Below are positions 7,530 to 15,637 of a DNA stretch of 29,390 nucleotides, in pieces. The notes below the pieces were generated by a model. That model had not been told where the DNA came from and ran no database searches. It was given only the letters and a program-made list of their open reading frames with translations. Where the stretch lies: contig JBGFRR010000082.1 of NCBI GenBank assembly GCA_041695045.1, positions 1-29,390 of the forward strand, read 5' to 3'. The position numbers and the translations under genes are program-made. This DNA comes from JBGFRR01 sp041695045 (lineage in GTDB: Bacteria; Bacteroidota; Ignavibacteria; UBA10030). Numbering within the stretch: position 1 is the first letter of the stretch; the number at the start of each line of letters is the position of its first letter.

Positions 7530-7934
7530 TTGAAGCAGCTCACAGTTCTCATTGCGGATGACGACGCTAATTTTCGTGCCGGACTCTCTGAGCTCCTAAG
7601 GCGCGAAAGCGGCTTGAAGGTTATCGGCCATGCCAAGGATGGTCTCGACGCGGTTGCAAAGGCTCAGAGGCTCAATCCCGATATCGTATTCATGGATTTT
7701 GTGATGCCGGGACTCGACGGCGTTGAAGCCGCAAAGCAAATCGTTGAACGCAGACCGTCAACAAAAATCGTCCTTGTCACAATCCATAACGAAAAGACCT
7801 ATCGGAACCTTGCCGCACTCTCGAAGACCGACTTCGTGTGCTTTCTCTACAAGGGTTCCATCGTTCAAGACCTCCCGAAAGCGATCGCAAAAACTAAGAC
7901 ACGCTTGTCACGGGAAGCCAAAAAGCATCAATGA
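7530..7934 (+). CDS. Stand-alone receiver domain protein (CheY-like)
   Basis: A 134-residue protein consisting only of a receiver domain: acidic DDD at 10-12, phosphorylation site D56 (IVFMDFVMPGLDGVEAA), Thr in VLVTIHN, and Lys in FLYKGSI. It has no DNA-binding output, so it acts by phosphorylation-dependent binding or as a phosphate sink. Translation probably starts at TTG 7530, because GGGAGG (7516-7521) lies 8 nt upstream and the receiver strand begins at once (KQLTVLIADDD). It is 51 nt upstream of the secreted protease and 570 nt downstream of the LuxR-type regulator, whose kinase is a plausible phospho-donor. That link is inferred from proximity. Confidence 0.88.
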   Translation: MKQLTVLIADDDANFRAGLSELLRRESGLKVIGHAKDGLDAVAKAQRLNPDIVFMDFVMPGLDGVEAAKQIVERRPSTKIVLVTIHNEKTYRNLAALSKTDFVCFLYKGSIVQDLPKAIAKTKTRLSREAKKHQ

Positions 7935-7985
7935 GGTGCATCAACTCTCTATATGTAATCACAATCAACAAAAAGGAGAAGGTAC

Positions 7986-10808
7986 ATGAAACACCGATTC
8001 GTTGTTTCGATATTGTTGGCTGCCGCAGTGTTTCTCTTTGCGAGCACTGCATCTGGCCAGGCTGTGGTCGATCTGCAACTGCGCTCGGAGCTCTCGAAAA
8101 CCAGCAAGCCTGTCCAGGTTATCGTAACGTTTTGGGGTGACGGACCCCCCACCGCCGGACATCTTGACGTACTGAATCGTGCGGGTATCACAACCGGCTT
8201 CACATTCCAGTCGCTACCGATTGCGGGAGTTCTTGCAACAGCCGCGCAAGTGGACGCTCTCGCAGCAGAACCTGCGGTGTGGTCGCTGTATTTCAACGAA
8301 AAGGTCGAATATGAGAACTACGAAGCCACCTCGCTGACAGGCGTTCGCAGATTGCGTACGGATGCGCTGCTGACCTCACAAAATCGCGGGCTCCCGATTT
8401 CCGGCAAAGGAGTGGGCGTTGTGATCAACGACAGCGGCGTCGACGGCACACACGAGGATGTGAAGTACGGGCCTCATCTGGTTCAGAATGTGCATGGAAC
8501 AACCAACTTGAACGCTTGGAGCAGCCTTCTTCCTGTCACCTATGTTGAGGGCGTTCCCAACACCGACGTAGGTTCCGGGCATGGTACTCATGTTGCCGGC
8601 ATCGTCGGCGCAACGGGTGCAAAGTCCAGGGGCAAGCACGAAGGCGTCGCACCAGGAGCAAGCCTCATCGGCTACGGATCAGGCGCTGCGGTGGCAATGC
8701 TCGATGTCCTCGGTGCTTTCGACTATGCTATCACCCATCAGTTTCGGTACGGTATTCGAGTCATCACAAACTCCTGGGGGACGACACGCGACAGCGGAAC
8801 AGATTTCAATCCGGCCGATCCCATCAACGTGGCTACCAAGAAGTGCTATGATCGCGGCATTGTCGTGGTTTTTTCGGCCGGCAATTCTGGCCCCGGCGAG
8901 CATACAATCACCGGCAACTACAAAAAGGCGCCGTGGGTGATTAGCGTTGCTGCGGGAGACAAAAGCGGGAGACTTGCGGATTTTTCTTCGCGGGGCTTGA
9001 AGGGTCGGAAAAGAACGGTGGCCGTCGACGGACAGATATGGACGTGGGAGGATCGGCCGACAGTGACTGCGCCGGGCGTGGACATCATCTCGACGCGCAC
9101 ACTCGGCGGCTCGCTGACACTCCTTGCAGCCGAGAAAGACGCCGCCAACATCGAGCCCGCTTACCTGCCGTTCTACACGCACATGAGCGGCACATCGATG
9201 GCAGCCCCGCACGCTGCGGGTGTCGTGGCACTCATGCTTGAAGCCAACCCACGTCTGTCGCCTGCACAGGTCAAGCAAATACTGCAAGAAACGGCGACAA
9301 ACATGCCGGGCAACGAGTCGTGGGAGGTCGGCGCAGGCTACATCAACGCGTATGCGGCCGTTCTGAAGGCTGCCGACATGAGCAAGCCGTTTGGAACGAC
9401 GGTCAACGCGTTCCGGAGATTCAACAGCAACGTGAATACCTCTGTAACGCGGACTGCATTCGCGATCGACTACAACCCGGTAGCCTCTCCAACGGGGAAC
9501 CGGTACCGGTTCACAGTTCCGGCGGGCCTCACAGCGCTCCAGGCGAAAATAGATGCGCGCGGCGTGTTGGGGGTAACCGGTAACACCATCAACCTGGTGC
9601 TTATCGCACCCGACGGAAGAGAATACAGCTCCGGTGTTAATCTTCTCTTTCCACTGTTCACGGATCGGACCGTTGCGGTTGTCTCGCCCGCGTCCGGGAA
9701 CTGGATTGTGGAACTGCGCGGGCTGCGGGGCACGGCTGCAAATCCAACCCATGGTGCGGCGCTTCCCGAACGAGTCAACGGCCTTGTGACTCTTGTTAAA
9801 GAGAATGGATTCAGCGGGCTGAATGACATCGCAGGTCATCCTGCGGAAGCCTCTATCAAACTTGCCGTCATCGAGCGCCTGGTCGATGGTTACTCCGACG
9901 GCACATACAAGCCCGAGAAGGTTCTGAAGAGGATTGAACTTGCGGATTATTTGATGATGGGCGAAGCGATCAGGCAATACCTGCCGGCAAGCGGCATGCG
10001 GTCTTTCGCTGATGTGAAGTCGAGGCAACTGCTGCTGGTTGAGTCCGTTACCGCGCGCGGTGCAGCGTTGAGAGACCGCTTCCATGCATTCAGGGGCGTG
10101 ATGCTCCCCGCGCAGAACGGTACATTCTCGCCAAACGGAGAAGTCAAGCGCGTAGACGTTGCGTATTCAACGGTACAGAGTCTTGGCCTCGAAAAGGAAG
10201 CGCTTGCGCGCGTCGGCACGCAAGTGACGGTTCAGTATCAGGATCAGCGTATTCCGATTGACGATGCATCGGCCATCCCCCCCGGCTTTGAGGGCTACGT
10301 TCAGCTCGCGCTGGACCTGAATCTGATCAATGCGTTTTTCTCCTTGCAGCAGGGGCCGTTTGATCTGAAGCCGACGATCCGCGCGACGTTCAAGCCGCTT
10401 GCCGATGTGACACGCGGGGAATTCGCTGTCATCGTTACACGCACATTCGGCCAATGGATGTCTCCCTCCTTCGCGAGCGCTTCTGCCAATACGGAGATTG
10501 CAACTGAACCGGTCGTCAGCGGCGCTCCGGTTGAGTTTCATCTCGCGCAGAACTACCCGAATCCGTTCAATCCGTCCACACAACTTCGGTATCAACTGCC
10601 GTCTGACGCACACGTGTCAATCAAGGTTTTCGATCTCCTTGGAAGAGAAATGGCTCTTGTTGTGGACGGCGTGCAATCTGCCGGGTATCACAGCGTGGTC
10701 TTCGACGCGGGAAATCTTGCAGGCGGCGTCTATTTTTATCGGATTGACGTACGCGAGATGAGCGGAAATCATTACAGCAAGACCAACAAGATGGTCCTCG
10801 CAAAGTAA
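7986..10808 (+). CDS. Secreted S8 subtilisin-like protease with SLH-like repeats and type IX sorting domain
   Basis: A 940-residue exported serine protease. A signal peptide (residues 1-24, ending ASGQA) is followed by a short prodomain and an S8 catalytic domain with Asp149 (VVINDSGVDGTHED), His199 (GSGHGTHVAGIVG) and Ser404 (MSGTSMAAPHAAG). A beta-rich domain follows (about 480-600). SLH-like segments lie at about 620-660 (DIAGHPAEASIKLAVIERLV, DGYSDGTYKPEK, KRIELADYLM) and about 765-820. The last 85 residues are a sorting domain (AQNYPNPFNPSTQLRYQL ... GVYFYRIDV), which directs export and surface attachment by the type IX secretion system in Bacteroidota. AAGGAGAAGG lies 5-14 nt upstream of the ATG. 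SLH-like repeats together with a T9SS tail are an unusual pairing. Substrate unknown. Confidence 0.92.
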   Translation: MKHRFVVSILLAAAVFLFASTASGQAVVDLQLRSELSKTSKPVQVIVTFWGDGPPTAGHLDVLNRAGITTGFTFQSLPIAGVLATAAQVDALAAEPAVWSLYFNEKVEYENYEATSLTGVRRLRTDALLTSQNRGLPISGKGVGVVINDSGVDGTHEDVKYGPHLVQNVHGTTNLNAWSSLLPVTYVEGVPNTDVGSGHGTHVAGIVGATGAKSRGKHEGVAPGASLIGYGSGAAVAMLDVLGAFDYAITHQFRYGIRVITNSWGTTRDSGTDFNPADPINVATKKCYDRGIVVVFSAGNSGPGEHTITGNYKKAPWVISVAAGDKSGRLADFSSRGLKGRKRTVAVDGQIWTWEDRPTVTAPGVDIISTRTLGGSLTLLAAEKDAANIEPAYLPFYTHMSGTSMAAPHAAGVVALMLEANPRLSPAQVKQILQETATNMPGNESWEVGAGYINAYAAVLKAADMSKPFGTTVNAFRRFNSNVNTSVTRTAFAIDYNPVASPTGNRYRFTVPAGLTALQAKIDARGVLGVTGNTINLVLIAPDGREYSSGVNLLFPLFTDRTVAVVSPASGNWIVELRGLRGTAANPTHGAALPERVNGLVTLVKENGFSGLNDIAGHPAEASIKLAVIERLVDGYSDGTYKPEKVLKRIELADYLMMGEAIRQYLPASGMRSFADVKSRQLLLVESVTARGAALRDRFHAFRGVMLPAQNGTFSPNGEVKRVDVAYSTVQSLGLEKEALARVGTQVTVQYQDQRIPIDDASAIPPGFEGYVQLALDLNLINAFFSLQQGPFDLKPTIRATFKPLADVTRGEFAVIVTRTFGQWMSPSFASASANTEIATEPVVSGAPVEFHLAQNYPNPFNPSTQLRYQLPSDAHVSIKVFDLLGREMALVVDGVQSAGYHSVVFDAGNLAGGVYFYRIDVREMSGNHYSKTNKMVLAK

Positions 10809-10815
10809 ACCCAAC

Positions 10816-10844
10816 GGGGCCTGGAGAAATGTTCTCCGGGCCTC
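10816..10844 (+). terminator. Terminator of the protease operon
   Basis: GGCC-T-GGAGAA, loop ATG, TTCTCC-G-GGCC forms an 11-bp hairpin with one T-G pair, 7 nt after the protease stop, followed by a CT-rich stretch (CTCTTCCTTTTCTC). Confidence 0.7.
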
Positions 10845-11050
10845 TTCCTTTTCTCAATAAAACCAGTACAGAAGGTTACCTTCTTCTGAGACTCACACAG
10901 AACAAAGTATTTCCGGGACGCGACACTAGGCTCAGCTTGTCCGAAGGGTGTCAATAAGGATTCAGGCGAAGACGGGAAAATCGGTCTAACTTTGGACCGA
11001 ATGGCCGAGGTGAAAAGGCCTAATTCTCTCAAAACCCTCTGTTTTCGCTA

Positions 11051-11081
11051 TTGACAATTGGATTGAATTATATTAAATTCG
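11051..11081 (+). promoter_or_regulatory. Strong promoter of the structured RNA
   Basis: TTGACA at 11051, then TAAATTCG at 11074-11081, 20 nt after TTG (five of six fixed positions of TAnnTTTG). It also reads as a sigma70-like pair with 17-nt spacing. The surrounding sequence is AT-rich, unlike its neighbours. Transcription should begin near 11087. Confidence 0.6.
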
Positions 11082-11086
11082 TACCC

Positions 11087-11222
11087 AGCGAGTCTAAGAA
11101 CCTAACCCGAAAGGGTAACAACATGGGTACACCAACTCGCAAGACATAACCCCCGCCGTTCCATCGAGGATGGCGGGATAGTTATCGATCAAGAGGCTAC
11201 CTGGTGAGGGTAGCCTTTTTTT
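11087..11222 (+). ncRNA. Candidate structured RNA: small RNA or attenuating leader
   Basis: A promoter and an intrinsic terminator define a transcript of about 135 nt with no open frame. Visible pairing: P1 GCGAGT (11088-11093) with ACTCGC (11135-11140), enclosing a GAAA-tetraloop hairpin ACCC-GAAA-GGGT (11105-11116); then CCCGCC (11152-11157) with GGCGGG (11172-11177), whose loop ATCGA can also pair with TCGAT downstream; then the terminator hairpin. GTACCC (11081-11086) could pair with GGGTAC (11125-11130), but it probably lies upstream of the transcript start. It sits just before the NYN-domain pseudogene, so it may be its leader (riboswitch or attenuator) or an independent RNA. I do not recognise a known family. 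Confidence 0.5.
11194..11222 (+). terminator. Intrinsic terminator with T7 tract
   Basis: AGGCTACC, a 7-nt loop, GGTAGCCT: an 8-bp hairpin running straight into seven Ts. It is a textbook Rho-independent terminator, 25 nt upstream of the ATG of the NYN pseudogene. Confidence 0.85.
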
Positions 11223-11247
11223 GTATTTGTACTTCAGGGAGGTGGTA

Positions 11248-11600
11248 ATGGGAAAAATTGCAATTTTTATTGATGGCGGCTACTTGGATAAGGTGTTATA
11301 CCATGATCATGGGAGCAAGAAATTGAATTATCGAGGGCTCGCCGAAGAGATTACAAAGCCAGACGAGATCTTACGAACGTATTATTATCATTGTTTGCCT
11401 TACCAAAGCAATCCTCCTACCGAAGAAGAGAGACAGCGTTTCGCCAACAAGCAGTTGAGGCAGTGAAGGCAGAAGGGGTAGTAGTTTCACTTTGGCATGG
11501 TTCTTTTTCAGAGCATACCGCGCCAAGCCGAGAGCTGTATAACAAATGTGACGAAAGAATCTTACTGACCGGAGATATTGTTTCCAGGCTGTTGAGGTAA
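11248..11600 (+). pseudogene. NYN (PIN-like) domain protein, internal deletion
   Basis: The 5' part encodes a normal NYN/LabA-like N-terminus (MGKIAIFIDGGYLDKVLYHD ... LRTYYYHCLPYQSNPPTEEE), with the first catalytic Asp in FIDGGY and a strong GGGAGG site before the ATG at 11248. The frame stops at 11466. In a second frame the 3' part gives a normal family C-terminus (AVEAVKAEGVVVSLWHG ... SRELYNKCDERILLTGDIV) to 11600. The middle of about 70-80 residues, which holds the remaining acidic metal ligands, is missing, and the junction near 11440-11465 is out of frame. Such proteins are predicted RNases. This copy cannot make an active enzyme. It follows a structured RNA and terminator that may once have controlled it. 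Confidence 0.8.
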
Positions 11601-11691
11601 CACAATTCTAAGCGCATATTGTAAGGAGCTTTTATTTCTCTGGGAAACTCCTTATCTTACGGGCACAGTACCGTCCCGCCAGTCACGAATT

Positions 11692-11984
11692 ATGCTCGCA
11701 AAGCTACGTAGCGCCACCACACAAGGAATTGCCGCGACCCTCGTCGAGGTCGAAGTCAACATTGTGCCCGCCCTTCACCGCTTCGAGATTGTTGGCCTGC
11801 CAGACAGCGCGGTCAAGGAAAGCAGCGAGCGAGTGTTTGCCGCTATCAAAAACTCCCAGTACAAGTATCCCAATCATCGGATCAGCCCTAACCTCGCACC
11901 AGCAGACATCCGGAAGAAGGGTTCTGCATTTGACCTTCCAATCGCGATGAGAATTTTGGCAGCGTCGGATCAGATCGTAACTCC
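11692..11984 (+). pseudogene. N-terminal remnant of YifB/ComM AAA+ protein
   Basis: The 102-residue frame matches only the start of the YifB/ComM Mg-chelatase-like family: MLAKLRSATTQGIAATLVEV, FEIVGLPDSAVKESSERV, ISPNLAPADIRKKGSAFDLP, IAMRILAASDQI. The family is normally about 500 residues, with an AAA+ ATPase domain after this S5-like fold. Here homology ends at about 11975 and the frame closes at 12000, where it overlaps the C-terminus of a transposase remnant on the other strand. The ATPase core is gone, so the ComM role in branch migration during natural transformation cannot be performed by this copy. Confidence 0.85.
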
Positions 11985-12200
11985 TCACAACTCCGAGTAA
12001 CGTTTTTCGATAAGAGGAATAGGAACATCAAAGAAGTTCTTGCCGGGATTCTGCAGTTTCATGGTCTGGAGCACGGAATTGTTGACGGCGTGAGCTCTCG
12101 CTCCGGCCGGAGATCGTGACCCGCCGAATATCTTGCGCATGACAACCTGCGGCCTCAAGGCGCGCTCGGCCGTATTGTTCTCTGGAAGTACCCCTTCATG
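11985..12200 (-). pseudogene. IS66-like transposase, C-terminal remnant
   Basis: Read on the minus strand from about 12200 to the stop at 11985, one frame gives HEGVLPENNTAERALRPQVV, then MRKIFGGSRSPAGARAHAVN, then a helical segment ending NFFDVPIPLIEKRYSEL. The PxNNxAERALRP and RKxxxGSxSxxGAR pattern is the conserved end of IS66-type transposases, with the catalytic Glu in AERA. Everything upstream is replaced by the NFACT gene, so only about 70 residues remain. One end joins the yifB stub, the other the last codons of NFACT. No terminal inverted repeats are seen. Confidence 0.8.
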
Positions 12201-13864
12201 GGCAACGCGGGCCTGACGAAGATCGTCTTCTCCCGTTCCAGCACAACCGTTCCGGCCGGCGCGCCCTTCGGCTTGCGAACATATTTCTTCTCCGTCATTG
12301 CGACGGGCACAAACGACGCGTTTTTCATCTTACTATAATATGCAGCGATTGCCGCCGCCTGCTCAATGGCTTGCTTGCTCGGTTCTCCCCTTCCTGTGCC
12401 GACGCGCAGCACCACATGCGACCCGCCTGCGCCGCGGGCATGGAACCAGAGGTCGTTCGGCTTAGCGTAGCGCTGCGTCAACAGGTCGTTGTTCGCGCTG
12501 TTCTTTCCCGCCCACACCTGAAAGCCGCCGGCCACGGTGAAGACCCGGAACGGTACCTCTTCCGTTGCAGCCGCTTTCTTCGTGGCAGTCTTTATGCCCA
12601 CGCTCGCGAGTGTGTTGGCGTTTTCCGTCACGAAGCTCTGAAGCGCGTCAGCCGATTCAACATCCTCAAGCCGCTCCATCAAACGCCGCACTGTTTCAAT
12701 ACGCCGTTCAAGCTCATGTTTCCGCTCGGACTTTTCTTCGAGCGCGGCGTGGGCCTTCCTCGCTTTCTCGAAGTACCGTTCGACATTCTTCGCAGGACCC
12801 AATGCCGGTTCGAGCGGTATGCGAATCTGCTCACACTGCGGCGAGAACAGGTTCTCCACGTGCACGTCTCGCATTCCTTTCGAGAGTTGATGAAGGTTCG
12901 CCTTGAGCAGGTTTCCGAAGAGCTCGTATTCCGCCGCGCGGGTTACGGCGGCAGACTCCTCTTGGATCTTCTGTAATGTCCGCTCTGCGCGGTCAAGTTG
13001 CTGCTGGAGCGTGTGCAGAAGCCGTTTCTTCTCTCCAACAACGTTGCTGTGTTTGTGTGTTGAGCCGAGGAAGATGCGTACAGCTTCATGCATGGAATCA
13101 AACCCCCGGCATTCGAGTTCTCCAAGATGACGCAGTGGAAGAATGGCAAACGTGTGCGGCGTGCCGGTATCGTCATAATAGATGCGCGGGGATGCGCGGG
13201 CGAGCAGCTCCCGATGAAGCGATTCATGCTCGGTGAACAGGCGAGAGACTTCGGCCTCTGTTACTGCGGTGGTGACGATCGACTCTTCAATGCCGGCGCG
13301 GAACAGCACCTCACGCGCCAACTCTGTGCCCAAGAGTGGATTGCATCGCTTCAGCGCGGTCCATGCAGGTGTGTCGCTTTCTTGAAAGAGCTTCGCAAAC
13401 GTTTCCGGTGTCGTGGGGAGTCGAAGTTCCTTTGAAACGGTCAACGGCTTTCCCACCGCATCGCGCGCTCGAAGGAAGGCATCGACAATCATCCTGTTCT
13501 GGTCAATACAATACACATTTGCTCGCGCACCAAACAGCTCTATCACAACGCTCATCGCGTTCATGGTGATTGTTATTCGCCGATCTGCAGGACTCATTGC
13601 AATGTCCGAAATCGTTCGGTGGAGGGCCGGCTGGAGGAGGTCGAGCGAGTTCTTCCGTGCGCGGTGAAACTCATCCCGCATATACAATGCGTTACGGAGC
13701 GGGTCGCAGGAAACAATCATGTGTCCCGCCGAGCCATCGGCTCTTTCGAAGGAGAGAATCAATTCCTGTCGCTGCTGCGTGAAGATAGCGGTGAATTGGC
13801 CGCCGGCAAGACGCCGGTGGAGGTTGTGCGTGAGCTGTCGGAGTGTGTAGTAGTTCGCGATCAT
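12155..13864 (-). CDS. rqcH: NFACT-family protein (RqcH/Rqc2 homolog, fibronectin-binding A-like)
   Basis: From the ATG at 13864 (MIANYYTLRQLTHNLHRRLA) the product is about 569 residues; an ATG at 13942 would add 26 residues unlike the family. An NFACT-N domain (about 1-250) has a conserved Asp-Arg pair in PADRRITI. A coiled-coil middle follows (about 270-430, KKRLLHTLQQQLDRAERTLQ), then the NFACT-R domain (about 440-555) with VWAGKNSANNDLLTQRYAKP, DLWFHARGAGGSHVVLR and EKKYVRKPKGAPAGTV. In the family this protein binds stalled 50S subunits with peptidyl-tRNA and recruits tRNA-Ala for C-terminal tailing. The natural end is near FVRPALP; the last dozen codons (KGYFQRTIRPSAP) are read out of frame from the transposase remnant, so the terminus has been replaced. 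Function should survive. Confidence 0.88.
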   Translation of the reverse strand: MIANYYTLRQLTHNLHRRLAGGQFTAIFTQQRQELILSFERADGSAGHMIVSCDPLRNALYMRDEFHRARKNSLDLLQPALHRTISDIAMSPADRRITITMNAMSVVIELFGARANVYCIDQNRMIVDAFLRARDAVGKPLTVSKELRLPTTPETFAKLFQESDTPAWTALKRCNPLLGTELAREVLFRAGIEESIVTTAVTEAEVSRLFTEHESLHRELLARASPRIYYDDTGTPHTFAILPLRHLGELECRGFDSMHEAVRIFLGSTHKHSNVVGEKKRLLHTLQQQLDRAERTLQKIQEESAAVTRAAEYELFGNLLKANLHQLSKGMRDVHVENLFSPQCEQIRIPLEPALGPAKNVERYFEKARKAHAALEEKSERKHELERRIETVRRLMERLEDVESADALQSFVTENANTLASVGIKTATKKAAATEEVPFRVFTVAGGFQVWAGKNSANNDLLTQRYAKPNDLWFHARGAGGSHVVLRVGTGRGEPSKQAIEQAAAIAAYYSKMKNASFVPVAMTEKKYVRKPKGAPAGTVVLEREKTIFVRPALPMKGYFQRTIRPSAP

Positions 13865-13927
13865 GCGCGCTGGAAACTCCACAAAATTGGAAGGAAAAGC
13901 AACGGACGAATGCGGGGGAACTTTTCC

Positions 13928-13958
13928 TTGCTGGCGCTTCAAAATTTGCGTACATTAA
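13928..13958 (+). promoter_or_regulatory. Promoter candidate for the yicC cluster
   Basis: TTG (13928-13930), exactly 20 nt, TACATTAA (13951-13958). It matches TAnnTT of the -7 box and lies 33 nt upstream of the yicC start, in the gap between the divergent NFACT and yicC genes. Confidence 0.45.
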
Positions 13959-13990
13959 GCCCGCACAGAAGTTCCACAAGCAGGATTCTG

Positions 13991-14872
13991 ATGATTGCCA
14001 GCATGACCGGCTATGGCCGGGCAGAGGTTGCACGGAAGGGAATTGCGGCCACCGTCGAAGTTCGCGGAATCAACAGCCGGTACCTTGAGGTTAGCGCCCG
14101 CCTTCCTCGGCTCCTCTCGAAACGCGAAAACGACGTCAAAGAGATTGTCCGGCGATGTGTCTCCCGCGGCAAAGTGAGTGTGCTCGTCGCACTCGAAGCG
14201 GAGGTCGATGGTGTTGTTCCTCTCACGGTCAACGTCGAGGCTGCCCGTGCGTACTACCGTCTGTTGAATCAACTGCGCAAGTCGGTGCGGCTGCGCGAGT
14301 CCGTCAAGCTCAGCCACCTCATACAGTTTTCTGAAATCTTCGAGAGCGTCGAAGCAACGCGGAACGACGAGCGCGAATGGCGAGTGGTGGAAGAGGCGTT
14401 GCAAGCGGCGTTCGAGCAGTTCAATCGCATGCGCCGGGATGAAGGGACGGAGTTAGCGAAAGACTTCGCGAAGCGCATCGAGTGGATGGGGGAAACGATT
14501 GAGCAGATTGAAAAGCTCTCGAAGCAGCGCATTCCGGAAGAGCGTAAACGCTTACAAGAGCGCGTCCAGCAGCTTGTAGAAGGTCGATTCGTAATCGACC
14601 AGAACCGGCTGGAGTTGGAGATCGCCCTCCTCTCGGAAAAATTGGACGTGACCGAAGAATGCGTGCGCTTCCGGAGCCACAATAAGTTCTTCCTCGAAGC
14701 AATGGCGAACGACGACTCTGCAGGCCGTACGCTGAATTTCCTCGTGCAGGAGATGAACCGCGAGGCCAACACGATCGGCTCCAAGTCCAATGATGCTCCC
14801 ATCGCCCATCTCGTTGTACGACTGAAAGAGGAGCTGGAAAAGGTGAGGGAGCAGTTGCAGAATGTTGAGTAG
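13991..14872 (+). CDS. yicC: YicC-family endoribonuclease
   Basis: A 293-residue protein starting with the family signature MIASMTGYGRAEV; the long open frame upstream runs antisense to NFACT and is not coding. The N-terminal domain has TVEVRGINSRYLEVSARLPR and VSRGKVSVLVALE. The C-terminal DUF1732 part has LLSEKLDVTEECVRFRSH and LNFLVQEMNREANTIGSKSN, ending VRLKEELEKVREQLQNVE. YicC of E. coli is an oligomeric RNase affecting small-RNA turnover; this assignment rests on family similarity. It heads the gmk-rpoZ-coaBC cluster, and yicC next to gmk is a widespread arrangement. A 168-nt gap follows before gmk. Confidence 0.93.
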   Translation: MIASMTGYGRAEVARKGIAATVEVRGINSRYLEVSARLPRLLSKRENDVKEIVRRCVSRGKVSVLVALEAEVDGVVPLTVNVEAARAYYRLLNQLRKSVRLRESVKLSHLIQFSEIFESVEATRNDEREWRVVEEALQAAFEQFNRMRRDEGTELAKDFAKRIEWMGETIEQIEKLSKQRIPEERKRLQERVQQLVEGRFVIDQNRLELEIALLSEKLDVTEECVRFRSHNKFFLEAMANDDSAGRTLNFLVQEMNREANTIGSKSNDAPIAHLVVRLKEELEKVREQLQNVE

Positions 14873-15040
14873 GTAAGTAGTAAGGAGAAGGCGGAAAGCA
14901 GACTGCCCGCCAAACCCGACTGAGCAGGAGTAGGCAGGAAAGCAGGGAGTAGCGAGGTTGGAGAGAGGGAATCAGAAGCCTCCGAAGGTCTCGGAGTATC
15001 CAGCAATCCAAGTACTCACCACTCACAACTCACCACCACC

Positions 15041-15622
15041 ATGAGTCGTGGAAAACTCATCGTGCTTTCGGCTCCCAGCGGCAGCGGGAAGACCACGGTT
15101 GCGAAAGCAATCCTGAAGAAGTATCCGGCGATGCTCTTTTCCGTTTCGGCGACGACACGGCCGCAGCGGAACGGCGAAGTGGACGGGAGGGATTATTTCT
15201 TTCTCTCGCGAGAGGAGTTTCAGCGGCGTATCGAGAACGGCGAGTTGGTCGAGTGGGAAGAGATCTACGGCCATTTGTACGGCACGCTGAAGAGCGAGGT
15301 GGATCGAGCGTTGAACGCCGGCCGGGTGATGCTGTTCGACATCGACGTGAAGGGCGCGCTGGCCATCAAACGCATATATAGCGACGACGCCGTCCTCATC
15401 TTCATCAAAGCGCCGAGCGTTGATGTGCTGTTCGAGCGGCTCAAGGACAGGAAAACGGAAGATGAGGCAACGCTCCGCCGTCGCATGGAGCGTGTGCCGA
15501 TGGAGTTAGAGCAGGGCGCGCGGTTCGATTATCAGGTTATCAACGACAAGCTCGACGACGCTATTGCCGACGTCGAGCGGATTATCAGCAAGCATCTTAC
15601 GGCAGTACCAGTTCAACAGTAA
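15041..15622 (+). CDS. gmk: Guanylate kinase
   Basis: Guanylate kinase phosphorylates GMP to GDP with ATP in the cytoplasm. The 193-residue length is normal for the family. The P-loop is at residues 11-18 (APSGSGKTTVAKAIL). The GMP-binding segment follows (FSVSATTRPQRNGEVDGRDY, FFLSREEFQRRIENGELVEW, YGHLYGTLKSEV), then LFDIDVKGALAIKR with the second acidic site and the lid region RKTEDEATLRRRM. The ATG at 15041 puts the P-loop at the usual distance. rpoZ begins 15 nt downstream, so the two are cotranscribed. Confidence 0.97.
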   Translation: MSRGKLIVLSAPSGSGKTTVAKAILKKYPAMLFSVSATTRPQRNGEVDGRDYFFLSREEFQRRIENGELVEWEEIYGHLYGTLKSEVDRALNAGRVMLFDIDVKGALAIKRIYSDDAVLIFIKAPSVDVLFERLKDRKTEDEATLRRRMERVPMELEQGARFDYQVINDKLDDAIADVERIISKHLTAVPVQQ

Positions 15623-15637
15623 TGGTGGAGGACGCAG

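Noticed and set aside
7168..7533. 121-residue open frame before the receiver gene
   Set aside because: No Shine-Dalgarno site, no domain, odd composition, and it reads through a 34-bp palindrome.
8679..10085. 468-residue open frame on the minus strand
   Set aside because: It runs antisense to the well-supported S8 protease, has no domain features and a His/Arg/Cys-rich composition typical of a shadow frame.
11081..11140. Pseudoknot between GTACCC/GGGTAC and GCGAGT/ACTCGC
   Set aside because: The first strand (11081-11086) probably lies upstream of the transcript start set by the promoter, so I do not include it in the RNA model.
13619..13990. N-terminal extension of the yicC frame
   Set aside because: It overlaps the NFACT gene and the yicC promoter; family members start at MIxSMTGYG.
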